This document shows positions 43,400 to 56,649 of a DNA stretch of 64,000 nucleotides, one piece after another; the stretch's first letter is position 1, and each line of letters starts with the position of its first letter. Under the pieces are notes generated by a model. The model was given only the letters and a program-made list of their open reading frames with translations. It ran no database searches and was not told the DNA's origin. The stretch is from the NCBI GenBank assembly GCA_014155875.1, contig JACEFZ010016120.1, positions 1-64,000 on the forward strand, in the 5' to 3' direction. Made by a program: the position numbers and the translations under genes. The DNA comes from Cepaea nemoralis (Eukaryota > Mollusca > Gastropoda > Stylommatophora > Helicidae).

Positions 43400-46300
43400 T
43401 GTGCAGTGAGGCCGTTCTACATAACATAAAATAACATCACATAAAGCGTCAATGTGAGACTGTTCTACATAACATAAAATAACATCACATATAGCGTCAA
43501 TGTGTAGTGAGGCCGTTCTACATAACATAAAATAACATCACATATAGCGTCAATGTGAGGCCGTTCTACATAACATAAAATAACATCACATATAGCGTCA
43601 ATGTAAGGCTGTTCTACATAACATAAAATAACATCACATATAGCGTCAATGTGAGGCCGTTCTACATAACATAAAATAACATCACATATAGCGTCAATGT
43701 GAGGCCGTTCTACATAACATAAAATAACATCACATATAGCGTCAATGTGAGGCCGTTCTACATAACATAAAATAACATCACATATAGCGTCAATGTGCAG
43801 TGAGACCGTTCTACATAACATAAAATAACATCACATATAGCGTCAATGTGAGGAGCCGTTCTACATAACATAAAATAACATCACATATAGCGTCAATGTG
43901 AGGCCGTTCTACATAACATAAAATAACATCACATCACATATAGCGTCAATGTGTAGTGAGACCGTTCTACATAACATAAAATAACATCACATATAGCGTC
44001 AATGTGCAGGGAGGCCGTTCTACATAACATAAAATAACATCACATATAGCGTCAATGTGAGGCCGTTCTACATAACATAAAATAACATCACATATAGCGT
44101 CAATGTGAGGCCGTTCTACATAACATAAAATAACATCACATATAGCGTCAATGTGTAGTGAGGCCGTTCTACATAACATAAAATAACATCACATATAGCG
44201 TCAATGTGAGGCCGTTCTACATAACATAAAATAACATCACATATAGCGTCAATGTGTAGTGAGGCCGTTCTACATAACATAAAATAACATCACATGTAGC
44301 GTCAATGTGTAGTGAGGCCGTTCTACATAACATAAAATAACATCACATATAGCGGCAATGTGAGGCCGTTCTACATAACATAAAATAACATCACATATAG
44401 CGTCAATGTGAGGCCGTTCTACATAACATAAAATAACATCACATATAGCGTCAATGTGAGGCCGTTCTACATAACATAAAATAACATCACATATAGCGTC
44501 AATGTGAGGCCGTTCTACATAACATAAAATAACATCACATATAGCGTCAATGTGCAGTGAGCCGTTCTACATAACATAAAATAACATCACATATAGCGTC
44601 AATGTGAGGCCGTTCTACATAACATAAAATAACATCACATATAGCGTCAATGTGAGGCCGTTCTACATAACATAAAATAACATCACATATAGCATCAATG
44701 TGAGGCCGTTCTACATAACATAAAATAACATCACATATAGCGTCAATGTGAGGCCGTTCTACATAACATAAAATATCATCACATATAGCGTCAATGTGCA
44801 GCGAGACTGTTCTACATAACATAAAATAACATCACATATAGCGTCAATGTGTAGTGAGGCCGTTCTACATAACATAAAATAACATCACATATAGCGTCAA
44901 TGTGAGGCCGTTCTACATAACATAAAATAACATCACATATAGCGTCAATGTGAGGCCGTTCTACATAACATAAAATAACATCACATATAGCGTCAATGTG
45001 AGGCCGTTCTACATAACATAAAATAACATCACATATAGCGTCAATGTGAGATCGTTCTACATAACATAAAATAACATCACATATAGCGTCAATGTGAGGC
45101 CGTTCTACATAACATAAAATAACATCACATATAGCGTCAATGTGAGGCCGTTCTACATAACATAAAATAACATCACATATAGCGTCAATGTGAGGCCGTT
45201 CTACATAACATAAAATAACATCACATATAGCGTCAATGTGAGGCCGTTCTACATAACATAAAATAACATCACATATAGCGTCAATGTGAGGCCGTTCTAC
45301 ATAACATAAAATAACATCACATATAGCGTCAATGTGAGGCCGTTCTACATAACATAAAATAACATCACATATAGCGTCAATGTGAGGCCGTTCTACATAA
45401 CATAAAATAACATCACATATAGCGTCAATGTGCAGAGCCGTTCTACATAACATAAAATAACATCACATATAGCGTCAATGTGAGGCCGTTCTACATAACA
45501 TAAAATAACATCACATATAGCGTCAATGTGAGGAGCCGTTCTACATAACATAAAATAACATCACATATAGCGTCAATGTGAGGCCGTTCTACATAACATA
45601 AAATAACATCACATATAGCGTCAATGTGAGGGCCGTTCTACATAACATAAAATAACATCACATATAGCGTCAATGTGCAGTGAGGCCGTTCTATATAACA
45701 TAAAATAACATCACATATAGCGTCAATGTGTAGTGAGGCCGTTCTACATAACATAAATAACATCACATATAGCGTCAATGTGCAGTGAGGCCGTTCTACA
45801 TAACATAAAATAACATCACATATAGCGTCAATGTGTAGTGAGCCGTTCTACATAACATAAAATAACATCACATATAGCGTCAATGTGAGGCCGTTCTACA
45901 TAACATAAAATAACATCACATATAGCGTCAATGTGAGGCCGTTCTACATAACATAAAATAACATCACATATAGCGTCAATGTGCAGTGAGACTGTTCTAC
46001 ATAACATAAAATAACATCACATATAGCGTCAATGTGAGGACCGTTCTACATAACATAAAATAACATCACATATAGCGTCAATGTGAGGCCGTTCTACATA
46101 ACATAAAATAACATCACATATAGCGTCAATGTGCAGCGAGACTGTTCTACATAACATAAAATAACATCACATATAACGTCAATGTGCAGTGAGGCCGTTC
46201 TACATAACATAAAATAACATCACATATAACGTCAATGTGCAGTGAGGCCGTTCTACATAACATAAAATAACATATAGCGTCAATGTGCAGCGAGACTGTT

Positions 46301-49300
46301 CTACATAACATAAAATAACATCACATATAGCGTCAATGTGCAGTGAGACTGTTCTACATAACATAAAATAACATCACATATAGCGTCAATGTGCAGCGAG
46401 ACTGTTCTACATAACATACAATAACATATAACGTCAATGTGTAGTGAGACTGTTCTACATAACATAAAATAACATCACATATAGCGTCAATGTGCAGTGA
46501 GGCCGTTCTACATAACATAAAATAACATCACATATAACGTCAATGTGCAGTGAGGCCGTTCTACATAACATAAAATAACATATAGCGTCAATGTGCACTA
46601 AGGCCGTTCTACATAACATAAAATAACATCACATATAGCGTCAATGTGAGGCCGTTCTACATAACATAAAATAACATCACATATAGCGTCAATGTGAGGC
46701 CGTTCTACATAACATAAAATAACATCACATATAACGTCAATGTGCAGTGAGGCCGTTCTACATAACATAAAATAACATCACATATAGCGTCAATGTGAGG
46801 CCGTTCTACATAACATAAAATAACATCACATATAGCGTCAATGTGAGACCGTTCTACATAACATAAAATAACATCACATATAGCGTCAATGTGAGGCCGT
46901 TCTACATAACATAAAATAACATCACATATAGCGTCAATGTGAGGCCGTTCTACATAACATAAAATAACATCACATATAGCGTCAATGTGAGGCCGTTCTA
47001 CATAACATAAAATAACATCACATATAGCGTCAATGTGAGGCCGTTCTACATAACATAAAATAACATCACATATAGCGTCAATGTGAGGCCGTTCTACATA
47101 ACATAAAATAACATCACATATAGCGTCAATGTGAGGCCGTTCTACATAACATAAAATAACATCACATATAGCGTCAATGTGAGGCCGTTCTACATAACAT
47201 AAAATAACATCACATATAGCGTCAATGTGCAGGAGCCGTTCTACATAACATAAAATAACATCACATATAGCGTCAATGTGAGGAGCCGTTCTACATAACA
47301 TAAAATAACATCACATATAGCGTCAATGTGCAGTGAGGCCGTTCTACATAACATAAAATAACATCACATATAGCGTCAATGTGAGTGAGCCGTTCTACAT
47401 AACATAAAATAACATCACATATAGCGTCAATGTGAGGCCGTTCTACATAACATAAAATAACATCACATATAGCGTCAATGTGAGGCCGTTCTACATAACA
47501 TAAAATAACATCACATATAGCGTCAATGTGAGGCCGTTCTACATAACATAAAATAACATCACATATAGCGTCAATGTGAGGCCGTTCTACATAACATAAA
47601 ATAACATCACATATAGCGTCAATGTGCAGTGAGGCCGTTCTACATAACATAAAATAACATCACATATAGCGTCAATGTGCAGGAGCCGTTCTACATAACA
47701 TAAAATAACATCACATATAGCGTCAATGTGCAGTGAGGCCGTTCTACATAACATAAAATAACATCACATATAGCGTCAATGTGCAGTGAGGCCGTTCTAC
47801 ATAACATAAAATAACATCACATATAGCGTCAATGTGCAGTGAGGCCGTTCTACATAACATAAAATAACATCACATATAGCGTCAATGTGAGGCCGTTCTA
47901 CATAACATAAAATAACATCACATATAGCGTCAATGTGAGACCGTTCTACATAACATAAAATAACATCACATATAGCGTCAATGTGAGGCCGTTCTACATA
48001 ACATAAAATAACATCACATATAGCGTCAATGTGAGGCCGTTCTACATAACATAAAATAACATCACATATAGCGTCAATGTGCAGGAGCCGTTCTATATAA
48101 CATAAAATAACATCACATATAGCGTCAATGTGTAGTGAGACCGTTCTACATAACATAAAATAACATCACATATAGCGTCAATGTGCAGTGAGGCCGTTCT
48201 ACATAACATAAAATAACATCACATATAGCGTCAATGTGTAGTGAGGCCGTTCTACATAACATAAAATAACATCACATATAGCGTCAATGTGAGGCCGTTC
48301 TACATAACATAAAATAACATCACATATAGCGTCAATGTGAGGCCGTTCTACATAACATAAAATAACATCACATATAGCGTCAATGTGCAGCGAGACTGTT
48401 CTACATAACATAAAATAACATCACATATAGCGTCAATGTGAGGCCGTTCTACATAACATAAAATAACATCACATATAGCGTCAATGTGCAGTGAGACTGT
48501 TCTACATAACATAAAATAACATCACATATAGCGTCAATGTGCAGTGAGACTGTTCTACATAACATAAAATAACATCACATATAGCGTCAATGTGCAGTGA
48601 GGCCGTTCTACATAACATAAAATAACATCACATATAGCGTCAATGTGCAGTGAGGCCGTTCTACATAACATAAAATAACATCACATATAGCGTCAATGTG
48701 CAGTGAGGCCGTTCTACATAACATAAAATAACATCACATATAGCGTCAATGTGCAGTGAGGCGTTCTACATAACATAAAAATAACATCACATATAGCGTC
48801 AATGTGCAGTGAGGCGTTCTACATAACATAAAATAACATCACATATAGCGTCAATGTGAGTGAGCCGTTCTACATAACATAAAATAACATCACATATAGC
48901 GTCAATGTGCAGTGAGGCCGTTCTACATAACATAAAATAACATCACATATAGCGTCAATGTGCAGTGAGGCCGTTCTACATAACATAAAATAACATCACA
49001 TATAGCGTCAATGTGCAGTGAGGCCGTTCTACATAACATAAAATAACATCACATATAGCGTCAATGTGAGGCCGTTCTACATAACATAAAATAACATCAC
49101 ATATAGCGTCAATGTGCAGTGAGGCCGTTCTACATAACATAAAATAACATCACATATAGCGTCAATGTGAGGCCGTTCTACATAACATAAAATAACATCA
49201 CATATAGCGTCAATGTGAGACCGTTCTACATAACATAAAATAACATCACATATAGCGTCAATGTGAGGCCGTTCTACATAACATAAAATAACATCACATA

Positions 49301-50845
49301 TAGCGTCAATGTGAGGCCGTTCTACATAACATAAAATAACATCACATATAGCGTCAATGTGAGGCCGTTCTACATAACATAAAATAACATCACATATAGC
49401 GTCAATGTGAGGCCGTTCTACATAACATAAAATAACATCACATATAGCGTCAATGTGAGGCCGTTCTACATAACATAAAATAACATCACATATAGCGTCA
49501 ATGTGATGCCGTTCTACATAACATAAAATAACATCACATACAGCATCTATGTGAGACCGTTCTACATAACATAAAATAACATCACATATAACGTCAATGT
49601 GCAGCGATGCTGTTCTACATAACATAAAATAACATCACATATAACGTCAATGTTCTACATAACATAAAATATCATCACATATAACGTCAATGTGTAGTGA
49701 GACCGTTCTACATAACATACAATAACATCACATATAGCGTCAATAACATCACATATAACGTCAATGTTCTACATAACATAAAATATCATCACATATAACG
49801 TCAATGTGTAGTGAGACCGTTCTACATAACATACAATAACATCACATATAGCGTCAATGTGCAGTGAGGCCGTTCTACATAACATAAAATATCATCACAT
49901 ATAACGTCAATGTGTAGTGAGACTGTTCTACATAACATAAAATAACATCACATATAGCGTCAATGTGAGGCCGTTCTACATAACATAAAATAACATCACA
50001 TATAGCGTCAATGTGAGACCGTTCTATATAACATAAAATAACATCACATATAACGTCAATGTGCAGTGAGACTGTTCTACATAACATAAAATATCATCAC
50101 ATATAGCGTCAATGTGCAGCGAGACTGTTCTACATAACATAAAATAACATCACATATAACGTCAATGTGCAGTGAGGCCGTTCTACATAACATACAATAA
50201 CATCACATATAACGTCAATGTGCAGTGAGGCCGTTCTACATAACATAAAATAACATATAGCGTCAATGTGCAGTGAGACTGTTCTACATAACATAAAATA
50301 ACATATAGCGTCAATGTGCAGTGAGACTGTTCTACATAACATAAAATAACATATAACGTCAATGTGCAGTGAGACTGTTCTACATAACATACAATAACAT
50401 ATAACGTCAATGTGTAGTGAGACTGTTCTACATAACATAAAATAACATCACATATAACGTCAATGTGCAGTGAGGCCGTTCTACATAACATAAAATAACA
50501 TCACATATAACGTCAATGTGCAGTGAGGCCGTTCTACATAACATAAAATAACATATAGCGTCAATGTGCACTAAGGCCGTTCTACATAACATAAAATAAC
50601 ATCACATATAGCGTCAATGTGAGGCCGTTCTACATAACATAAAATAACATCACATATAGCGTCAATGTGCAGTAAGGCCGTTCTACATAACATAAAATAA
50701 CATCACATATAACGTCAATGTGCAGTGAGGCCGTTCTACATAACATAAAATAACATCACATATAACGTCAATGTGCAGTGAGGCCGTTCTACATAACATA
50801 AAATAACATATAGCGTCAATGTGCACTAAGGCCGTTCTACATAAC
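43400..50845. repeat. 48-bp satellite array, about 150 copies, left block
   Basis: The unit is ccgttctacataacataaaa followed by taacatcacatatagcgtca and atgtgagg, 48 bp. Frequent length variants carry cagtgagg, tagtgagg or aggagcc at the join (about 51-53 bp), and others lack the 5-bp atcac. The middle of the unit is itself a run of related pentamers (acata acata aaata acatc acata). 48-bp stretches are frequent at 43,800-47,600. 53-bp and shortened units dominate towards 50,000. Minus-strand ORFs arise only where 48-bp units run together and are not genes. Confidence 0.97.
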
Positions 50846-52911
50846 TGTCGTGTCCTCCTTTAAAGTGTCGTCCCTGGAGTGAGGAGATCCGACACCCACA
50901 TTATAATATTTTTTTCCTCTCAATATTCTGGAGAATCCACCAGCTTCCGTCCAACACACTCCATCAGCCTATGGACACCTTTTCCTATCACTCGCACACT
51001 GTCGTACTATGCCCCCTTCTCATACTTCCCCAACGCAACATACTCAACAACTCTTGCTTCTAGAAATTAATAAAGAGTAATTTATTAAAATAAAAGTGTA
51101 ACGTATATGAGACGTGTATGTGAAGAAAATGTGTGACGTGTTCTATAAAGTGTGTAGACTCTGACTCTCAGACAGCAACCCAGTCAGCTGATCCCAGCAA
51201 AGATAGACCACAGCACGTTACGTCAGAACATGTACTTCTCACCCGTTGCCGAAACCATCTTGCCGGATACTGCTTTGCCTCTGTAGACCTCTGGTAATCC
51301 AATTTCATGAACATCCGAAATAGACACCGGTGGTATTAACAGTTAATCATGGACCGGTTGCACTCTACACAATGTCCGTTCCTAACGTTCCTTAACAAAC
51401 TGCACAAGTCTTTTGTAGTGTGTACGCAGTTAGTTAGTTAGTCGACAGATCATCCTCGTTGCACATCGAACCATTCAGTCCATAAGTGCTAATTACTAAT
51501 GTTAATTGTTACTGTACTAACACTAGGTACTCTTAGCCGGTTCTCGGTTCGTTACTACTGTCTGATGCTGTGTGGTGCATCAGTATGCATCACTCTCTTT
51601 GATGAATCAATTTCCTTCTAGCGTAAGTTACGTTTCTGTATGCAACTTTATTGACTCTTGAACTGGTGTTCTTCAGAATGGGTTTTTTAATTCTTTCCCA
51701 AAACTTGTAGAGTTTCCTTGGATCTGGTAGGGAACCTAGGATAGAACAACACATCTGGTGATAGTACTAGTCACTGATCCCTTCGGCTGAGTGTAAGCCT
51801 ATCACCTTGCTTAATGATCTTTAGCTAACTAGACTTAGTCATAGAGCAGATTAGCTACCCACCTAGAGCCGAATCAGGCTATGACAAAGAAAAAAATCAG
51901 CAACCAGAATGCGGAACCCCGCCCACCAGGGACACCTACGGGAAGATCCCAATTATCCCTCATTACTCAATTCTCAACTAGTAAAGCTTATCAACACTTC
52001 ACTAATCTATTTTAGCTAACAGAGCCAAGTATCACTTCACTACTCTAGCTAGTTTCCACTAACAGTGCTAATCATCACACTATAGTTTAACAAGGCTACT
52101 GCCTAAAGTAATTATAACGAATATATTATAATAGGTTATACCTTAAATGGCACTACTGCAGTCCTATCAATCATATCTACATCTGCCATTATAGGCACGT
52201 GCAAAATTAAGTCACTAATTAACACACGGTAGATATTATTTCCACTAGGCACTGCAGTGCCCTGGCACTCTGACTAGAGCATTTTTCAAGTCCACCCTAG
52301 TTGATCCCAACTCGGGTTTATATGGCAAACTACCAAAGTTGGCCACGTGACGTTATCCTTTATGCCCCCACACAGGTGGCACAGTGGCAGATCATCCCTT
52401 GTCAAGAATCCATTTTCCTGGCTTTAGTCCTGTCAAAGTTGTCAGTAATAGTTTAGATTCTCAAACAAGCCAGCGAGTTTCTGTCGAGTTACAACAAAGA
52501 GTTGCAAATAACCCCGTCAATCCTCTCGATGTGCCGGAAACCAAGAATTGACAGATGCACTGTTTTCTCCCTAGTCGGGCACTTCCGACCTGTTGATAAA
52601 CTGTCAATCTTCTGTTCCGTGGTGACAATCCCAGCAGCCATTTCCGTCTGATGTCCGGCAGTATAGATGACAAACGGAACCATTCCATATCCTAAGCCGA
52701 CAATCATATGTGATTCTAACTGTTAATGAACTGCCAACTCGATGTATCCATTCCTTCTCACTCACCACCAAATGTGTTTATGGGCTGACACGATGTAACC
52801 TGTGCAGCTGTGTTTACTCTGTTAGTACGACTGTTGTGGCCTAGAAAATATACGCCACGCAAACGTCGGTATTATTATCTGGTTAACTCATGGCGAGCTC
52901 GTGACAATAAC
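50841..52911. mobile_element. Solo LTR-like insertion, 2,061 bp, with 5-bp target duplication
   Basis: The satellite unit is cut after ctacataac, and at 52,907 it resumes as ataacataaaataac. Removing 50,846-52,906 and one ataac restores a normal unit. The insert begins TGTCGTG and ends CGTGACA. TG...CA ends with a 5-bp duplication are the signature of LTR integration. I see no internal direct repeat at the two ends and no gag or pol, so a solo LTR from a family with long LTRs is the simplest reading. An AATAAA signal (plus strand) is at 51,069. Orientation is undetermined. Confidence 0.8.
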
Positions 52912-53085
52912 ATAAAATAACATCACATATAGCGTCAATGTGAGGCCGTTCTACATAACATAAAATAACATCACATATAGCGTCAATGTGCAGTGAGGCC
53001 GTTCTACATAACATAAAATAACATCACATATAACGTCAATGTGCAGTGAGACCGTTCTACATAACATACAATAACCACATACAGC
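52907..53085. repeat. 48-bp satellite array, right block
   Basis: Three to four further units of the same satellite, the last ones degenerate (acatacaataaccacatacag), marking the array edge at about 53,085. Confidence 0.95.
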
Positions 53086-53249
53086 CTCAGTCCCATGTTT
53101 GTATAGAACAGTCAGCACTTCATGGCAGATAGCATCAATACCACATCGGCCGCCTTTACTTCCAAGAACATTTCAAGTACCAACTTTAGGCTGGCTGGAA
53201 CTGGGATTCCGATTCCGATTTGTTGGGGGGAAAAAAAACGTTTCCACCT

Positions 53250-54856
53250 CGTTCAACTAGCCCCAATGGCGTAGTTATTGTGATTCTTCATCGTGCGGGA
53301 TAATTTTGTCTCGTTTTCGGCGCCAGTGTTAGCTGGCTTTTCGGTCTTGAAGTGTTTATGCATGTACGTCAGCTGGGGGATTGGCTTGGCGGGTTTCCCT
53401 TTGTGTCCGTTTTCCTTTGGTAGTTTCTTTGTCAGTGATGGCTCATGGTACGTCTTGTTTAAATGGGTGCAGTCCTTATAAGAGCTCTTTATGTGATCTG
53501 TTTGTCTCATGGTTTGAAAATTGTCCGCAGAAGCTTTTCGATCGCCTCCTCTCCCCTTTTGCACTTTACTGCAAGTCTTTCATCTTCGAGTTTATTTTTC
53601 CTGTCAAAGTCTATTTTCCATACGATGTATTCCTCCTCGGTCATTCCAGATGTGTCAGTGTCCTCCTCTAGGCTTTCTTCAGAGGTCTGGCGGGATATTG
53701 GTTTCCCCTTGAGTTTCTTGGACATCGTGGTTGGACTGCTGGCTTTAGCTTACGGTTTCTGATTGGTCTGTGGTTTGGTTTCTTCTTGCGGGCTTCTCTG
53801 CGGTCTTTCGCGTGGTTTCATCTGGCTTGTTTTGGGTTAGCTCTCTTTCGTTTCTTAGCAGTTCTTGTTCTGTCTTGATGGTTTGTAGAATTTCTTCATT
53901 CTCCTTTTTGATATGTGCCATGCGCTCCATCTCTTGCTGGACGCTGTGCTGGGTTTCCTTCATGTCAGCCAGTAGTTTTTCGTTGTCGTTGGTTGGTGTC
54001 GGTCTAAGCAGTGCCTTGGCTTGCTTCTTCAGATGTCAATCTGTCCTTGGAGCTGATCTGTTTCAGCTTGTGAGATGCCCATGGCTGTCTCCCACCTCCG
54101 CCGTGCTTCTTTGAATGGGCTGTTTGTGATTATGGCGGTCTTTAGGACGTCTGTGTAACTTTGGAGGTACGGACAGCCCAGGTATCTTGCTCCGTGTTGG
54201 CCATAGCAGTTGGCGCATTTTCTCTTGTCGTTTGGTGCTCGGAAGTCCTTGTCCTTTTTGGCCAGCGGACATTCCTTGAAGGTGGTGTTCGGTGCAGTAT
54301 CGGCAGTTCTCTGTTTTGATACGGCATGTTATTCTGCTGTGGCCGGCCCTCTGACACCTTGAGCATTGGATGATTCTTGGGATGAATCGTTTTGGCTGTT
54401 GAGCTTTCTTCTTCATCAACACTTAGATCGGCATCCTCGCTCTCTCTCTGTTGTTACCACTGCTAGAGTAGTATGGATCTTGGAGGAAGTCGGAATCCGC
54501 TTCGCCTTCAGGATTCGGATATGAAAATGTTTCTGTTGTAGCTGCTTGAGTATTTGGTCATCTGTCAGCTGCACGTGGATATGCTTGATAAACCATCAGA
54601 TTGTCCGTGAGTCGGTGGTTCCGACTTTGGTGTCTTCCTCCTCTCTCTGTTTCTCGGTAGTCTTGGCTCTTGTCTGTGGTAGGTTGTCGTCGTCCTTCCT
54701 GGTGGTAGCTTCATTTGAAGTTTCTTGAGATTCTGGTTCTTTGCTGCAGCTCGCAGGCAGGTTCTCTCTTCTCGTCTTCTTTAACGTTTTGGCGGCCTCC
54801 ACGCTGCTCATCTTGGATGTCGGGTGTCTTCTAGTGTTAGTCTTGCAACGTGCCAT
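53250..54856 (-). pseudogene. LINE ORF1 (Gag-like, zinc knuckles), degenerate, minus strand
   Basis: It starts at ATG 54,856 with a basic, Ser/Thr-rich region (MARCKTNTRRHPTSKMSSVE). Around 54,370-54,200 it carries two zinc knuckles: CSRCQRAGHSRITC (C-x2-C-x4-H-x4-C) and, in another frame, CANCYGQHGARYLGC (C-x2-C-x3-H-x6-C). Then KTAIITNSPFKEARRRWE, and a charged coiled-coil region (about 53,963-53,745, EMERMAHIKKENEEILQTIK). This layout is that of ORF1 nucleic-acid-binding proteins of I/Jockey-type LINEs. At least four frame changes and stops are present. No endonuclease or RT follows on the 3' side, where the satellite begins, so the copy is 3'-truncated or recombined. It may or may not belong to the same family as the 9,712 element. 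Confidence 0.7.
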
Positions 54857-54879
54857 TTTCTTCCGTATCAGTTTTTATT

Positions 54880-54990
54880 AAAACAGTTTGCGAATGGCCC
54901 GGGAATCCAGCTCAATTATTTAAAATCCCGGCCTGGTTCGGGATTGGAACACATGAGCCCTGGACCGGCAGACCAGCCAGCTAACCAATG
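54880..54990 (-). mobile_element. tRNA-like SINE head
   Basis: The minus strand reads acattggttagctggctggt (A-box-like), then ctcatgtgttccaatcccga (B-box-like). Family uncertain. Confidence 0.4.
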
Positions 54991-55440
54991 TGCCCAGCCT
55001 GCTCCCAGTCCAGCCTGTCCAGGGAAGGTGTTGCAGTCAGAGTGCAGTCCCTGGATGCACCCATAGCTAAATATAGATGCTGGTCTTTGCTGGGTCTATG
55101 GTTGTCGTGGAAACGGTATGCTGGAAGAGAACTGGTCACCTCACTTAATAAACATAAGATTGTGGCCAACATTTCACATTGTTACGTCAGATACAGCAAC
55201 GCCACTACCTTTGAATTTTGTCAGTTGTGCTCCAGCGGGGAAAACTTTTAAGTTGTATTTATTCTCAAATAAACCAAACTTGGACGCCTCGGAAAACAAA
55301 TAAACATGGACACATAGACAATCAGCTTTATGTGTAACTTGTCACTTTTCTTCCTTGACTACATGACCCAAATAAGGATCGCAGCGCCTGGTGGCGTCAG
55401 TGTGTCTTTGAGTTGTAGCACTTCATGACAAATTCGTGTG

Positions 55441-55486
55441 GGAGTGTGCGTGTGCGTGCGTGTGTGTTTTGTTGTTGTTGTTGTTG
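55441..55486. repeat. (GT)n and (GTT)n microsatellites
   Basis: Impure gtgtgcgtgc repeats are followed by six gtt units. Confidence 0.9.
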
Positions 55487-55739
55487 TCTCCCCTGGGTCA
55501 AAGTTCACAGAAATAAGAAATTGGCCAGCTAACACCACGTACAAGATGGCGGCCAGTTTGTTGTCCGTTACATTCATCATCATCATGTGCCATGCCTGTG
55601 CCGTCATGGTTCGCCATCTCACGTGATCACCAGAGTTCTCGATAAGCTCTGTGGTCTTGTCTCAATTATGTCACGTGGCCAAACGATAAAAGTATTTATC
55701 GCTTTGCTTTTCCTCTGTTCTTTTCCCATCCATTTTCCC

Positions 55740-55935
55740 ATTCACTAGACTTTCATGCTTATTTCAATCCACAATATGTCCAGAAATCTTGACTGTCTAC
55801 ATCTAATTTCTCTAATCAATTTATAGTTTTCATGTGTTTCTTGTAGGGCATTCTCATTCGTGGATCTATCTCCCATGGTATACTTTTCATTTTCATCAGA
55901 AACCACATTTCCACTGCCATAGCTAGCTTAAGCTT
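55740..55935 (-). pseudogene. LINE family B C-terminal fragment, minus strand
   Basis: The minus-strand translation MAVEMWFLMKMKSIPW and, in a shifted frame, LIREIRCRQSRF matches the family B C-terminus seen at 60,900-61,100. Short and frameshifted. Confidence 0.7.
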
Positions 55936-55945
55936 TGGCACTTAT

Positions 55946-55947
<2 letters not shown>

Positions 55948-55978
<31 letters not shown>

Positions 55979-56010
55979 ATTGTTGCTGCTGTTGTTCTTG
56001 TTGTTGTTGT
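55948..56010. repeat. (TTG)n microsatellite
   Basis: About 20 ttg/gtt units with a few interruptions (attgttgctgctg). Confidence 0.95.
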
Positions 56011-56411
56011 ACACAGTGAACAAATACGTTGTCAGAAAGCAGATAATGTGGTCTTCCTAATGCGCCTCCCAGCAGATGTGAATGTCCAGTACCAGTCTTC
56101 CACATCTCTCTGGTTTATGAACTTGGAGAGTGGAAGGACAGCTCTGCACAATAGTTCCTCCAGTAATCATACTTTGGTTCCGAGCTGACGTCATCGCTGT
56201 CTCACACAAGAAATCTGATACAAGATGAACTAAACGAACTTGATGGCAGGTCACAATTATTCGATCTCTAAATTAAAATACAACGAACAAAGGTAATGAT
56301 ATCACAACAAGCAAATGGTAATTTTATCTCCCTTTGCGAAGCAAAAGGCTTCGAGAGGTGAAATCATATACCCATTTAGTAGCAATGTAGACTAAGGTGA
56401 GGAAACATAAA

Positions 56412-56645
56412 AGTTAGTTGCATATCAATTACAGGACGTTTGCAGTTAACACCAGCATTTCTTGCTGTTGTTAATGTCTTGGCAAGTTTATGTTCAGTAG
56501 TTTGCCATTGCTTTCTAAACGGCCGGCACCCATGCCATTTGTTTAAAAAAAACCAGTGCAACACGATCTGCTGCCAAATCGCGCGCAAAGGTATTTCGAA
56601 CGCGGGTATACGGAATTGCGAACCGTGTCCGTAATCTCTTCGCCA
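56412..56645 (-). mobile_element. SINE, family 2, near full length, minus strand
   Basis: Starts gcatatcaattacaggacgt and holds the family core gttcagtagtttgccattgc. The tRNA-like head lies at the right, with a B-box-like gcgttcgaaatacc on the minus strand. The best complete example together with 63,270-63,512. Confidence 0.7.
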
Positions 56646-56649
56646 GGGA

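Noticed and set aside
43465..50491. Many minus-strand ORFs with a 16-residue repeat (HIDAICDVILCYVERP)
   Set aside because: They follow from a 48-bp satellite unit (a multiple of three) and break wherever a 51- or 53-bp unit occurs.
43400..53085. CRISPR-like regular repeats
   Set aside because: There are no unique spacers between repeats, the units are directly abutting, and the surrounding genome is metazoan.
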